From Chrysoporthe austroafricana (lineage: Eukaryota > Ascomycota > Sordariomycetes > Diaporthales > Cryphonectriaceae), in contig JYIP02000010.1 in NCBI GenBank assembly GCA_001051155.2, positions 1,269,542 through 1,333,541 on the forward strand: DNA of 64,000 nucleotides, in the 5' to 3' direction. A program made the position numbers and the translations under genes. The notes under the pieces were generated by a model. That model saw only the letters and a list, made by a program, of their open reading frames with translations. It ran no database searches and had not been told where the DNA came from. This document shows, in pieces, positions 20,417-33,062 of this stretch (position 1 is its first letter; each line of letters begins with the position of its first letter).

Positions 20417-23400
20417 TTATTGTTTATCCAAATAATCCGCTAATATTCGGGATGCATTCTGTAAGTTGGATTTAAGCTTCTATAAATTCTTACTTGCCGG
20501 GTAGCCTTTCCATTTAACGAAATATTCGGAATTGTAATCTAGTCCGCAATACTTAAGGATTTATTCGATTTCGTATTCTGGCTTATTACTTTCGATTTAG
20601 ATATTTTTATCTATTTTAATTGATTTTAATATTAGTTCGAGAAGCGAGATATGGAATACCGGATAGATTTTTATTCTATAAGGTAATGCAAATTTAAAAT
20701 TGATATCTGAGATTTTCCTTAGAATTCTGAATAGTCCCAATTTCTTATAATCCAGTAAGTAAAAAGGTCTTATTATTTTAATATAATTTTTCTGTCGAAT
20801 AAAGTAGATTTTATCTCTTTCTTATAGGATTAGTCTTTTAATCCTTTTAAAGTTAGCATATCTTATTATTCTTTCTTGTACGAACTTTAGTTCTTTCTGG
20901 AATTCTTTTTGAATTTTCTTAATTTTTCTGATTCGTTTATCTATAGCTTCTGCATTTGTTCTTAGTATTTCGTTATAATAGGCTATCGGGTTATAGCTAT
21001 AGAGTATATAGAATAGTAATTTTTTCGTTATGCTTATATTTATATTATTATATGCAAATTGCGCTAGGGGTAAGAAATCGATCCAGTTATCCTATTCGTA
21101 ATTTATATAGTATCGTAAATATTGCTTGATAATCTGGTTAATTCTTTCCGTTTGTCTATCCGTTTATAAATAGAATGCTATAGATATTTTCTGTTATATT
21201 CCGAATAGCTTTGTAAGTAAGGTCCAGAAGTTTGATACGAACTTTCTGTCTTTATCGGAAATAATTTCTTTAGGCATGCCGTAATTGGCTATAACCGTTT
21301 GAAAAAACGTATATGCGAATTCTTCCGCTATGCTGCTTTCTTTATATAGTAAGAAGTAAGCATACTTGCTTAATTTGCAAACTATTATTAGAATGTTATT
21401 ATACTGTATTCTAGTTAAAAGTTCTCGTAAGAAAGGTAACTTTATAATAAAGTCTTAGCTAATGGATTGCCAAACCGTTTCTGGAATCGGGAATAGTTGG
21501 AATAAGCTATAGGGCTTATAGTATTCAATCTTATTCTTCTTGCAGCTATTGCATTCTCGTAAGATTCTTTCGATTTTTTGTCTGAATCCTAGCAAGTTCT
21601 AGTATCTTTTGATTCTTTCGTAAATAGCTCTAATTCCTTGGTAATTATATGCTAGTATATTATGCATGGTCCTGATATATTCGTCCTGTTTTTCGGGAAT
21701 TATATTTTCAGGATTTCTTTCCCGATTTTCGATTCTGATAATCGTATTAAGTTTTCTTGTTTCGTTTACCAGGCTGCTATCTTTATCCTGCCTGAAGATA
21801 TTCTGCAATTCTTTGGGTTCCGTATCCTAATAATCTGATTATCTGCTAAAGGCGTCCGCTTTGCCGTTTTCTGATCTTTTGCAATATACGATTTTTAAAT
21901 CAAACTATAAAAGGAATTCTGCCTATCTGATTTATCGTTTATTCAAGATTTTTGTTATTATAAATATTATTAAGTTTTTGTAATCTGAATGTACTATTAT
22001 TTGGTATTTTATTCCGATTAAATAGTACTGCTATTTTTCAAATGCTTTAATAATTGCTATTAGTTCTTTATCCGGGATACCGTAATTAAATTCTAAGCTA
22101 TTCAGCTTTTTTGAGAAATTGCTTACGATCTTAAGGTATCTTTAGTTATCTTGCTAGCTTAATTATCTGCCAAATACGTAATCTGATATATTAATTTCAA
22201 TTTTAAATGGTTTGTTTGGGTTTGTTTCGTAAAGTATAGGTTCTGATATAATTCGTTTTTTGATTTTATCGAATACTTCTTATATTTCCTTAATCTATTC
22301 GAATTTGCAGTCTTTTTTCGTAAGGTCCGTAAGTAAGCATGCGATCTTGCTATAATCCCGAATGAATTGCCGGTAGAAATTGGCATAGCCGAGGAATATT
22401 CTAATTTCTTTAATTTTTCCTAATATAAGCTATTTTTCCATTATTCGAACCTTATCTTTTTGCATACTAATTTATCCTGGTTCGATAGTATAGCTTAAAT
22501 AATTAACTTTTTATTAATAAAACTGGCATTTGCTTAATTTTATAAAAAATTTATTATCCTATAATATTTGGAATACTTATCGTACGTGCTATTTATATAA
22601 TGCGAGGTTTTTGGAATAAATAAGGATATTATTAAGGTAGACGATAACGATAATATCTAAGTATTTACGGAAGATATCGTTAATTATTTCTTGGAAAGAT
22701 ACGAATGCATTGGTTAATCCAAAAGGCAAGATTATATATTCGAAATATCCATAGCGGGTCCTGAATGCTATTTTCTAAATATTGTCTTCTTTGATCCGGA
22801 TATAGTAATACTTTTCTTTGAGATCTAGTATAGTAAACTATTTTGTTCCTGTCAAACAATCTCGCATTTCTCCTATCAATAGTAAGGGATAGCGGTTTTT
22901 AATCGTAATATCGTTAAGTTGCCAATAGTCCATACAAAATTGTAGTTTGCTATTTTTCTTTAGAACGAATAGGATTGAGTATCTTGCTAGTAATCGTAAT
23001 TTCCGTATATAGCCTTTCTTGAGGTTTTCGTCGATATATTCTTTAAATGCCTTGAGTTTTGCCTGATTAAGCTTATAGATAAAGTAGTTTTGCAGCTTTA
23101 TCCTTTCTTTCAATAGGATCTTATAGTCGAAAGGGCTATATTCGAATAAGCTATTGTCGAATCTTCTTTGCTATAGCTTCTTGAATTCGTAATATTCCCG
23201 TAATACATTTTTAAGGTCTGGTAATAGGCCTTTTTCGTTTTCTGCGATCTGTAGGAATATAAAGTATTGCTATGCATACCTTGTTTCGTTAGCTTCTTAT
23301 TTCTGGGATTTTTTCGTTTCTAGTAGTTTCGGGTATTTATCGGGTGCCGAGCCGAATTGCCTTCTGGCATATTCGTACTGTAAGAGCTGTATTTCTTTAT

Positions 23401-26000
23401 AGTTCTATAATCTATATTCTCTCGTATTATTCCGTACTTAACCAAACTTTTGTTAGTCGATAATTACTTATAGTCTTGGTCTATCCCTAATTTTCGTTTG
23501 GAAGTTCAAGGTATCCGTAACCTTTCCCTATATCGTGGCTTGTTTTCTTGCTTTAAAGGTACTTATAAGCCTATTTGAGCGCATTTCGCTTATGCTATCC
23601 TTAATAACTAAATCTCTTCCTCTACTAATAATTGCAACCTTTTCAGTAGGTATAGCTTATTCCTATAAAATCTAGCCAGTAGTCCAATCGATTCGAGGAT
23701 TATATTTTTTAAGTTAAGGTATTTCCAAAATCAATTTATATTATACCGTATCTGTAATATTAAAGGTAATATTCGTTATAAGGCTTTGGATTAAAATAAG
23801 TAGATAATCAGTTTTCATATCAATTATTCCTAGGTTATATATAACCGATTTTCTTTCCATAATATTAAGTCTGTAAGGATTTTTCTTTTATATCTAAGGA
23901 ATTCGTTCCTTATTAACGATTTCTGGCGAAATGAAATTTCCTTATACGCTACTGTCCAGTAATGCGCTATATCGTTATCCTTTAATATATATATCCAGAA
24001 TGATATATTCTTCGTTTTTTCTGGTAGTAGCATATAGGGACTTCCTAGTCCTGATCGGCTATTATCCCATTACAGGCGATCTTTCCCTTTTGGGGTATTT
24101 CGGGCGTTTCTCGCTACTTGTTATGCTAGCTTCCTTGCTTAGGCATGGTTTCGCTACCGATTTTTCTCGATTTTCTGCAGCTTATGCCAGTCTTTAGCCT
24201 TATCCTATATATATATAGAGCATGCTATTACGTAATATTGTCTTTACGTAGTCTTTCTATTAATATATGCTTGAAGGCAATTATCCGGTAGCCCAATATA
24301 TGCGTTATTGTTTTCGATATGCAAGACTTTTCTGTATTTTCTTCTTTCTTCCGTAATAGGATAAATCAATTGGTTCTATTCCCTGAATGGGAACTAATCG
24401 TATTTAACTTTCTCGCTAAAATATATCTAGTAATTATAATAAATATAGCTAATCCAGGCAAATTCATAATAATAAAAGTATAAGTAACTAATCCTTCCGT
24501 TTTCTTAGGGTAGGCATTCGCTATTCTAAAATAATATGCTTTGGAAGAATTCTTTTATCGTAAGCCTATAAATGATATGCTTAATTTCCGTATATTTGGA
24601 TATCCATTTGCTGCAATTTTAGCAGTTCTTTTGCTAATAGTAAGCTATTTCTTCTGATAATTCTTTATCGGGAATTAGAATTAGTAGGTTATCCGGCTAT
24701 TTGTCGGGGTATACTGATTCCTCGATAGTATTGCTAAGTATTGGTAATCCTGATTGTATAATGCCGATTTCTTCTTTTATTATACTGCTCTATTATCGTT
24801 TCAGATAGTAATTCAAAGGGTATTTCCTTAAATCTTCCTTACTTTGCGAGAGCTTTTCGCTAGAGCAATCGGAATTGCTATCTTGGATAACAGTATTATA
24901 AAGTAAGCCCTTCTTGCTTATAGCGAATTATCGTTTTCCTTAAAGCTTGCGTAAGAACTATCCTAAACCTTCTTTTTCTGAAAAGTGCAATACGCAATAA
25001 TTGTAATAGCAAGCTATCTAGCTAAGATTGCTATAATTAGGGTTCGCTATTTGCTTTAATAGGATATTTTTGTTTAGCTAATTGGGTTCTTGCTGCCAAG
25101 CGATATTAAGCTATTTCTCTAGGACTAGCTTCTATTCTCGCTTTTTTCGTTCCTATTGGCAATTACGGGCAATATAACCTTTCTTACCGCAATTGTAATA
25201 AGTAATCCCTTTTCGTTACTTACGTATAAAGGTATCTAATTCTATAAGCCTAATATATATAATGCCCGAATAGGCTATGCTATTCTTGCCCTTATATTAG
25301 AATTTGCGCTTCCCAGTATTTGGCTGATATTACAGGGTAATATTATAGTTTTTCTGCCGTTATTATCGTTATTCATATAATCTATTATCGATTCGGATTG
25401 CTTTATTAATAAACTCGCTAAGTTTTTCAAATCGGTTTTCCTTATAAAATTTATCTTTGATTTCTTCCTTAAATCTTGCGTAATAGGCATCCATAAGAGG
25501 TTTGTCTTTATAATCTAAGTAGGCTACGATTTGCTGGAACCTGGCTATATAATCCGAAACCGAACTGGTTTGTCGAAATGCTTCTAATTGCCGTATTGCA
25601 ATGCGTTATTTATCCGGATCTCTAAAAGTTTTGATAAAGGCCGATTCGAAATTGGCATAGCGTTAAAAGATGCATTTGGTATTTTCCGAGCGAAATTCTT
25701 TACTATTATCCAAATAATTGCGGAAGGTTGGTTCTTATTATTGGAAAGCCGTTCTTTCAAAACGACTTCTTGCGAAATCGATTTTGTTATAAGTAATCCT
25801 GAACTGGGGTCCGTAATGCTTGAAATAAGCTTTGAATTGTATCAAGAAAGCTTGAAAGTCTTTTCGAATGCTTTTATAAGGGCCGGGTTTATCGAGCTTG
25901 AAAGCTTTTGTTTATTGGAAGGCGTTAAGGCGGATAACTTTATTTTTGACTTTTTCAAATTGTTAATACAGAGCCATATTCTGTTACTGGAATTGCTCAT
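20417..26000 (-). pseudogene. gag-pol of A2 (RIP-degraded)
   Basis: Read on the minus strand. Gag lies at about 24.9-26.0 kb; a zinc-knuckle region is near 25.2 kb. Reverse transcriptase is recognisable at 22.5-23.2 kb; the open piece 22838-23113 reads GYIRKLRLLARYSILFVLKK, the fingers/palm region. The YxDD catalytic box is YLNN at 22628-22639, both aspartates lost by G-to-A. RNase H follows at about 21.8-22.2 kb. The integrase HHCC and DDE region lies at 21.1-21.8 kb, with a chromodomain at 20425-20590. Pol stops at TAA, 20417-20419. The long plus-strand ORF opposite gag (25588-26016) is a shadow. Confidence 0.85.
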
Positions 26001-26132
26001 TAGTAAGGACAGTTAGTACTTTTTCCTGAAAGGCTTAATTACTGGATAAAAACGGGGTCTGGGGCGCTATCGTATCCTGGGTATTGCTCAAGGGATATAT
26101 ACTAAACCGATCTCGAACAAAAATTATCAAAA

Positions 26133-26545
26133 TATTATAAACGCTGCAATAGATCCTAAAACGTACTGTAGAATCAAGGGGTTTATGCTAACAAGAGCGG
26201 TATTAAATACAAGTCTTAAGTTTCAGGACAGGTTTATTTATATATCGCAATATTCATAAGCCAATGCGGCTATCAATAGTAAGGTCCAATTGATATTTAG
26301 ATTGACGACTGAAGAACTATTTATCTATCCGGCTAGTAATTCTCTTAGCCTTATATATCTAATCTTTCAGTCTCTAGCTTATGGTTGCTTACTGGAATTC
26401 GCTGCTGCTTACCGAATCCCGGTAAGCTAAGCTAAGCCCTAATAACCCTAACCTTAAGTTACGTAATCTTTGCGGGGTATGCTTCCCTATTATTTGGCTT
26501 GGGTTCTGTTTGGGGTTTCTTTCGTTTGCACGTTGGTTCATAATA
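26133..26545 (-). repeat. 5' LTR of A2 (413 bp)
   Basis: Starts TATTATAAACGC and ends GGTTCATAATA, followed directly by CGTAT. CCCTAACC at 26446 is the telomere-like word. Confidence 0.93.
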
Positions 26546-27480
26546 CGTATTATTATAGCTATTAATGCATTAAGAATAAGTTTCGATATTCTTACGATTT
26601 ATATAGTTATTTATACCGAACTGCTAAAGCAATTACGAAATTATGCTTAAGAAAGCGAACGAGTAAGCCGGGATAGAAATAATAATATTGCTTTTCTTTT
26701 CTGGAACGGCCGGGTTGCTAAGAATATTAGTAACGAAATCAGCTAGTTTTTGCAAGAAAAGGAATGCTGCCATATCGTTTTCGACCAAATTTTCGATAAG
26801 TATATAACCCGGATATAATATACGGATAGCGAAATAGCTTGCAATTTATACGAAATAAAGACTTTATTGCAAAGCAAGTACGAAGCAAATTAAAGCATTA
26901 GCCGGAAGCTTTTTAATTAAATATAACGGAAAAACGACTAGGCGCAAAAAGAAATAATTAGAAATATTAAGGAAAAAGCCTAAATAGCCGATACTTTTAT
27001 CTAGCAGCTCGAAATATAAGCTAAAGCCTATATTTTTTATAAAGGCAAAAAGCGAAAAAGCATAGCCGCCTTATATATGAAAGCAGATTGCCCGTCCTGG
27101 CAAGATCCGGCCTAGTACGAAATCGAAAAGAAGCAAAAGGAATTGCAGGAAATCGTTTTTGCGAAAAAAGGCCTAGCGCCGTATTCGGGATATTTCTAAT
27201 ACGGGATTCCGTAAGCATTTTGCAAATTATAAGCGATTATGCTATCGGATTAGAAATTTTATTGCCGCAAAGCTAACGGGATATATTAGTATTCCGGCTT
27301 AATCGGGTTTATTTTTGCAAGCCTTTAAGCGCTTTATATTTACGAAATTTCGGCATTCGTTTTATTATTTCTCGAATAGAATAAGCTATTAAGTTAAGAG
27401 CAAGGCGCTATTTATGCGTAATTAAGCTAGCGTTATAAATAGCTCGATATTAAAACGAATAACTTATACTAGGCTTTTCT
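26546..27480 (+). pseudogene. RecQ-type telomere-linked helicase relic, 3' part
   Basis: Continues the frame broken at 19222: with one copy of CGTAT removed, the codons join as KRIIIAINALRISFDI, the RecQ motif V region (ATNALGxGxD type). Motif VI follows at 26639-26677 as NYA-stop-ESERVSRDR, from YAQESGRAGRD. Downstream in the same phase is the cysteine-containing C-terminal part typical of the family: MKADCPSWQDPA at about 27077 and KKGLAPYSGYF near 27165. Recognition fades at about 27480. Three stops per ~100 bp are of the RIP type. Nothing suggests an active product. Confidence 0.75.
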
Positions 27481-30419
27481 CGAAATAATAAAAGCGGTTA
27501 ACTGTATGCTAGCAAAAGAAAGATAAAGCCTGGTTCGGCAGCTTATAAAATGAGAAAAAGGGAAAAGAAAAAAAAAAAATCGGGAAGAAGAAATAGATCG
27601 ATTTCTATAATAAGCCAGGTCTAAGAAAGCTTGATCAGAAATATAGCATAGCGAATTTTTATAAAAAACTATCGAGCTTAAGACAAAAAGCAAAAATGCA
27701 ATGCAAGCTTGCTTGCTAACTTTCGGCTTCTCAATTTACTAAGCTTGCTATATTTACTACCGCCTTAATATTTTCTTTCCGGTTCTATAGCCAGTTCCTT
27801 AATATTCAAGCAAGCTTTTTGCCCTTTTGTATATCCGCCTTTTATTCCCGTATTTCAGCCTTTTATTCTTGCTGCAAAGTATTGCTTATTCTTCCCGCTA
27901 GTCTATTCAGTATTGCTTGCTATTTTTCGAAATCGGGCTCTTATATCAGTATTGGCTAGCGAAACGGGTCTGAAACTAATATGGAAAATAATAAGCGAAA
28001 AGCTTATCTCAGTATTAACTTTCGGATTTCGGTTAAAGCTTTGTTAGCTATTAATATATCGCTACCCGTATTTACCGATTTCGATAGCAGCATATTGCTA
28101 AGACTTATTTGGGATATCGATTTCGCTATTGCTTGCTAAGCGATATCTTTACTGCTTAAAGCTTATAGCAACCTTTTAGGCTATTTCGATAAACTAAGCC
28201 TGGCAATTAGAATATCGATATTAGGCATAATTTCGAAATCTATCGGAAACTTTCGTAACGAATTCCGTACAGAATTTTGCGGAAAAGTATATGCCGAGCT
28301 CGCAAGCGGCATACTGTAAACAGGCAAAAGCTAATTAAATATTCCGGGTTTAGCAAAAGCTTCGGCAGCAAATGTAAAAGGGGAAAGACCTGAAAGCAAG
28401 ATAGCCGTATAGCTTTTTCTCGAGATTTCGACTCATATCGTGCTTTTCCCAAAGCTGGAATATTTTTCGATACTTATTATCGCTCTTAGCAATTGCAAGC
28501 AAGGGTTTCCGGCTTTAAATATTAGAATTAGCAAAAAGATTCGCTATTTTATTATAGTAAGTTAAGCTAATATAAGCAAAAGCGGATTGCGAATCCGATC
28601 GGCTATTTACGGACTGAATTCTATAACTTTCGGGTTCGTTAGCTGTATATTTATCGGATTAACCCAAGCATTTTTCGCCTAATCCGAAAGTTGTATATTA
28701 GCTAAGTTCTTTTTGCTATTGCATTACTAATTATCTAGAGTTTTCGTAAGGAATTCGTTCGCTTGCAAGATCTTTCCGAACGCGCTAAGCTTAAAGCGAA
28801 TAACGATTAGAAATGCTTTTTCGATATAGCATTAAGGCAGCAGCTTATTATTCGTACCCGTATATAAGGCAGATTGCTGCTAGTTTATAAATTCTTTGCT
28901 GCGCTATTTCTTAAGTTCCCGAAAAAAAAACCGCAAATTGTTCGCTATATGCAAGCCGTAATTCTATCCGTTTTCTTAAAGGAAAGTAAATATATAGCAA
29001 TAATTTAAAGCTTTATTGGCCGGCAGCCTATTTATTGCTATTAAATGCTATTCGATAAGCTTTATAATAATTTGCCGGAATTTATTTTCGTTAATTAATA
29101 AGGAATCGAATATTTAAATAGCATAGCAATAGTAATCGTATATAGCTATAAATTAATAATGCAAGCGAATATAAAGGAAAATTGCTTAATGCATTTCGAG
29201 CTTATATTTATTTCGAAAATATAAAATAAAACGGCTTTTAAAATTGAAAACTTAATTCGGTATTCAGATTTAGCAAATCAAATCTATAAGCTATTATCGG
29301 ATTAAGCTTATTAAGGCTATATTTATAATCTATTTGCGCTATAAAATAAAAGCTTTGATATTATAAAGCGCAAATATAATATAAATCCAATAAATCTTAT
29401 TAAGTATAGCTTAATCGAAAAGCTAATCTGGGTTATTGCATAATTGCGAATAAAAAGTAATATCGGAGAAAAAATAACGGAATATAGCAATTGCGTTAGC
29501 TAGCGGAAAATTAAGTAATTTTAAATCGAAATAATTTAAGCAATTTGCTAATATTTTCGGATTAATCGGAAAATAATTATTACTAATCGAATTTATAATA
29601 ATCCGGCTTAAATTAAAAGCCGTATAAGGATATTATCGAAATAAGGCTATATACTTTATTAAGCTAAGCGTTTGGGAAATTAATCGGGCTTTTTTAATTA
29701 ATATTATAAAGCGCTATTATCTTATTTCGTTTAACGTTTCGTAAATCTCGTTCGCTATTGCTTAAAAAGGGTTAATACGTTAAAGAAAGGCTATATCGAA
29801 ACGAGCAAAATAAGGAATTTCTGGGTTGCTAAGTAGCTTTGCCCGGGCTTTTTCGAAAAACGGTACTGGGATATTCGCAAAGTTAGCAGGCTTCTTTTTT
29901 TTGCTATCTGATATTTTGGGTTCCGATTGCTAATAGCTGCAATACGGGAAGAGAAAAGAAGAGCAAGCGGACTAAGTTTGGAATTTTTTATTAAAGCAGC
30001 GGCTGGATATAAAGAAAAAACGCGGGCAAAAGCAAGGCTAGCGATCGGTAAAACGTATATTGCAAGCCGGATTGATTTTGGTTTTCAGAGAAAGTTAAGA
30101 AAAAATCCAGAAAGCTAACGATAATAGATATTTATATTATCGCATTTGGGCAATATGCTGCAATTTCGAACTATAAAGTCGAATGATTTATAAGCGTATA
30201 TAAATTATTAATAGCAAAAATTGCTTGCAAATTCGAATCGGAACGAATTAATTATTCGTATATAATAAGTTAGTTTATAATAATTTATTTGCTGCTAAGC
30301 ATTTAAGCCTTTTATTTCTATTTCTTGCTTATTTGCAAGAAGTTTTTTTTTTAAGTCTTATAAACTTGCCGGGACGTTTCCTTTTTACTTTTCGCTAGCT
30401 TGCTAACGAGCTCTTTCGT
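27481..30419. other. AT-rich stretch without recognised gene
   Basis: Almost 3 kb, strongly AT-rich, with short ORFs of at most ~75 codons on both strands (27469-27693 -, 28240-28452 -, 29927-30118 +). None shows a motif I know. It may be degraded flanking sequence of the helicase gene or an old transposon. Confidence 0.4.
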
Positions 30420-31868
30420 CCTATTTTGCTAACTTGCTCTTAAAGTTTTTGCTATTATTTTTTCATATTTTGCTTAGCTGCCAGAATTGCAAAGCTAGGC
30501 TAATTAGAAGCTAGGGCTATTTTTTTTTTACAGTATGCCGTTTACTAACCGCGTATTTTCCTAAAATTCCCGTTTCTTTTTCCCTTTTTCAAAATTTAAA
30601 TCTTTCGTCTTATCTCGCTAACTTGCTTTCAAAGTTTTTGCTATTACTTTCTTATATTCTGCTTAGCTGCTAGAATTGCAAAGCTAGGCTAATTAGAAGC
30701 TAGGGCTGTTTTTTTTTTATAGTATGCTGCTTACCAATTATGTACTTTCCCAAAATCCCCGCTTCCTTTTCTTTTTTCAAAACTTAAATCCTTTATTTTA
30801 TTCTGCTAACTTGCCTTTAAGGTTTTTGCCATTACTTTCTTATATTCTGCCTAGCTATTAGCATTGCGTAATGGCTTTAATTAAAGCTTAGAAATGCTTA
30901 TATTACTAGTAAATTATTTGCTTTCCTAAAATCCTTTCGCTAAAATCCCTAGCAATTTATCGGAAGGTTCGTTATTATATCCTGCTATTTCGCTAATAAG
31001 TTTCCAGGCATTTATTCCTTAGCCCTTATTTAATTATTAGCATTATATAATAGCTTTAATCAGAGCCCAGAATTGCTTATCTTATTAATAAGTTATTTCC
31101 TTTTTTAAAACTCTTTTGTTAAAGCTTCCCGTAATATACGAAAGGGTTTATTATTATATTTTGCTATTATGCTAATAAGTTTCTAAGCATTTGTTTTTTA
31201 GCTCTTGCTTAGCTATTAGTATTACGTATTAGCTTTAATTAAACCTTAAAAATGCTTTTCTGGCCAGTAAGCTATTTCTTTTCCCAAAACCTTATTGCCA
31301 AAATCCTTTATTAAAATCTTTAATATTTTGCTAAAGAATTTATTATTAAGTCTTGCTATTATATTAACAAATTTCCAGATATTTGCTTTTTGGCTTTTGC
31401 TTAGCTGCTAGCATTACGTAATAGATTTAATTAGAATTCAGAATTGCTTATCTTGCCAGTAAGCTATTTCCTTTCCTAAAACTCTTTTGCTAAAATCCTT
31501 TGCGATATATAGGAAAGTCCGTTATTATATTCTGCTATTACGTTAATAAGTTTCCAGGCATTTGCGTCTTAACCCTTGTCTAGCTGCTAGTATTATATAA
31601 TAGCTTTAATCAGAGCTTAGAATTGCTTATCTTGCCAGTAAGCTATTTCTTTCCTCAAAACCCTTTTACCAAAATCCCTTGCGATATACGGGAAGGTCCG
31701 TTATTATATTCTGCTATTACGCTAATAAGTTTCCAAGCATTTGCTTTCTGGCCCTTACTTAGCTGCTAGCATTATATAACGGCTTTAATTAAAGCCCAGA
31801 ATTGCTTATTTCGCTTGCAAACTAATTGCTTGCCGCTTGCTTTTTAAAAGCTCTTTTCGAAAGCCCCG
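30420..31868. repeat. Degenerate ~180-bp tandem repeat, about eight units
   Basis: Units start near 30420, 30614, 30801, 30978, 31157, 31350, 31529 and 31709. Each contains a TTTGCTATTA or CTGCTATTACG start, a TTAGCTGCTAG core, an AGAATTGCTTATCTTGCCAG segment and a GTTATTATAT end. The first two units are closest to each other; units 3-8 form a second subtype with GCATTATATAA. The array is ended by chromovirus A3. I cannot tell whether it was once protein-coding. Confidence 0.75.
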
Positions 31869-32281
31869 TATTATGAACGCTGCAGTAAATCCTAAGACGT
31901 ACTGTAGAGTTAAGGGGTTTATGCTAACAAAAGCAGTACCAAATACAAGTCTTGAGCTTCAGGATGGGTTTATTTATATATCGCAATATTTATAAGCCAA
32001 TGCGGCTATCAATAGTAGAGTCCAATTAATACTTAGATTAATAACTGAAAAACTATCTATTTATCCGGCTAGTAATTTTCCCAGCCTTATATATCTAATC
32101 CTTCAGTCCCTGGCTTATAATTGCTTACTGGAATTCGCTACTGCTTACCGAATCCCGGTAAGCTAAGCTAAGCCCTAATAACCTTAACCCTAAGTTACAT
32201 AATCTTTGCGAGGTATGCCTCCCTATTATCTGGCCTGGGTTCTATTTAGGGTTTCTTTCGTTTATACGTTAATTCATAATA
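31869..32281 (-). repeat. 3' LTR of A3 (413 bp)
   Basis: Starts TATTATGAACGC and ends AATTCATAATA. The telomere-like word is ACCTTAACCC at about 32181. Confidence 0.92.
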
Positions 32282-32477
32282 TTATTTCCTTTCTATCGAA
32301 TATTATCCTTAATACTATTCCGTAAATGCTCTTATACGGTAGTTTTTTCTTTACGCTTTCTTAATTAAGATATCTTATAGAGTTATCAAGTCTTGTAATC
32401 CCGTATTTACTCTTTCTTCCAAGAGCCTTGCCCGTCTTAAGCGATTTTCATTTATCGAGTCCCGGGAATACGAAATT

Positions 32478-33019
32478 ATGCTTTATTCTTTTTGTTTTGA
32501 AAAAGGCTTATCGTATCGCATAGTAGACAGGATTAAGAGTTATTCCAATTATACGAAAAGGGGGCGTTCTTGCGATACCGGACGGGTTCCGTTATCGTTT
32601 TATAAGTTTCCTTCTAACCTGTTTCCTTTATTCTCCTTCCTAATCCTGCTATAGTATTACGAGTTACCAATAAATTGTCCCGGATCGATAATCGTAAAGT
32701 TAAGGAAAAGGGGCGGCTTTTAGAGTTCCAGTTTTGCATAACCGAATCCTTAGCTTATCTTGCGCAGCTAAAGAAATAATGCTATTTCTTTCAAGAAAAG
32801 GGGATAAAGTTAGTAAACCAAGGTCTGGAAAAGGAAAAGCATAGCCGTATAGCCGTTAAAGTGCAAGCAGTAATTTCTAAAAAGTTTGCAGCTGCTATTG
32901 CCGATCTTTCTTTTAGTGGTTTTAATTGGAATTCCGTAAGTATCGGTAATTCTGTAATGGACTGGTCTGGTTTTTTGGGTAAGGCTAGTTCTTATCCTGA
33001 ATCCGGGCAATTTTCTTAA
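32478..33019 (+). pseudogene. Antisense six-Cys/coiled-coil gene of A3
   Basis: Same 542-bp gene as in A1 and A2, from ATG at 32478 to TAA at 33017-33019, again 44 bp from the pol stop. The N-terminus reads MLYSFCFEKGLSY and then YTKRGRSCDTG. The 53-nt intron is at 32602-32654; its donor is ATAAGT, a TpG-to-TpA change of GTAAGT, and the acceptor CTATAG is kept. The second exon has the longest open piece (GLEKEKHSRIAVKVQAV, then FNWNSVSIGNSVMDWSG) and ends YPESGQFS. Stops at former CAG/CGA codons and the lost donor make it dead. Confidence 0.62.
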
Positions 33020-33062
33020 GTAATTCGAGTAAATAAAGCTTTTATAAGCTTATTCTTTTTCG

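Larger units (their letters stand above)
19223..26545 (-). mobile_element. Ty3/Gypsy chromovirus A2, complete structure, minus strand
   Basis: A 7,323-bp element with 413-bp LTRs at 19223-19635 and 26133-26545 and target duplication CGTAT. It is read on the minus strand in the order gag, protease, reverse transcriptase, RNase H, integrase, chromodomain, then an oppositely read accessory gene near the 3' LTR. All coding parts carry many in-frame stops made by C-to-T or G-to-A changes. The sequence just inside the 5' LTR (TTTTGATAATTTTTGTTCGA in sense) does not start with TGG, so a normal tRNA 3'-end primer site is not seen. It sits inside the RecQ helicase relic. It is collinear and equal in length with A3. 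Confidence 0.93.

Noticed and set aside
25588..26016. 142-codon plus-strand ORF in A2, similar to the minus-strand ORF 54084-54449 in D
   Set aside because: It lies opposite gag in both elements. The similarity follows from gag conservation, and it has no splice or domain evidence, unlike the six-Cys antisense gene.
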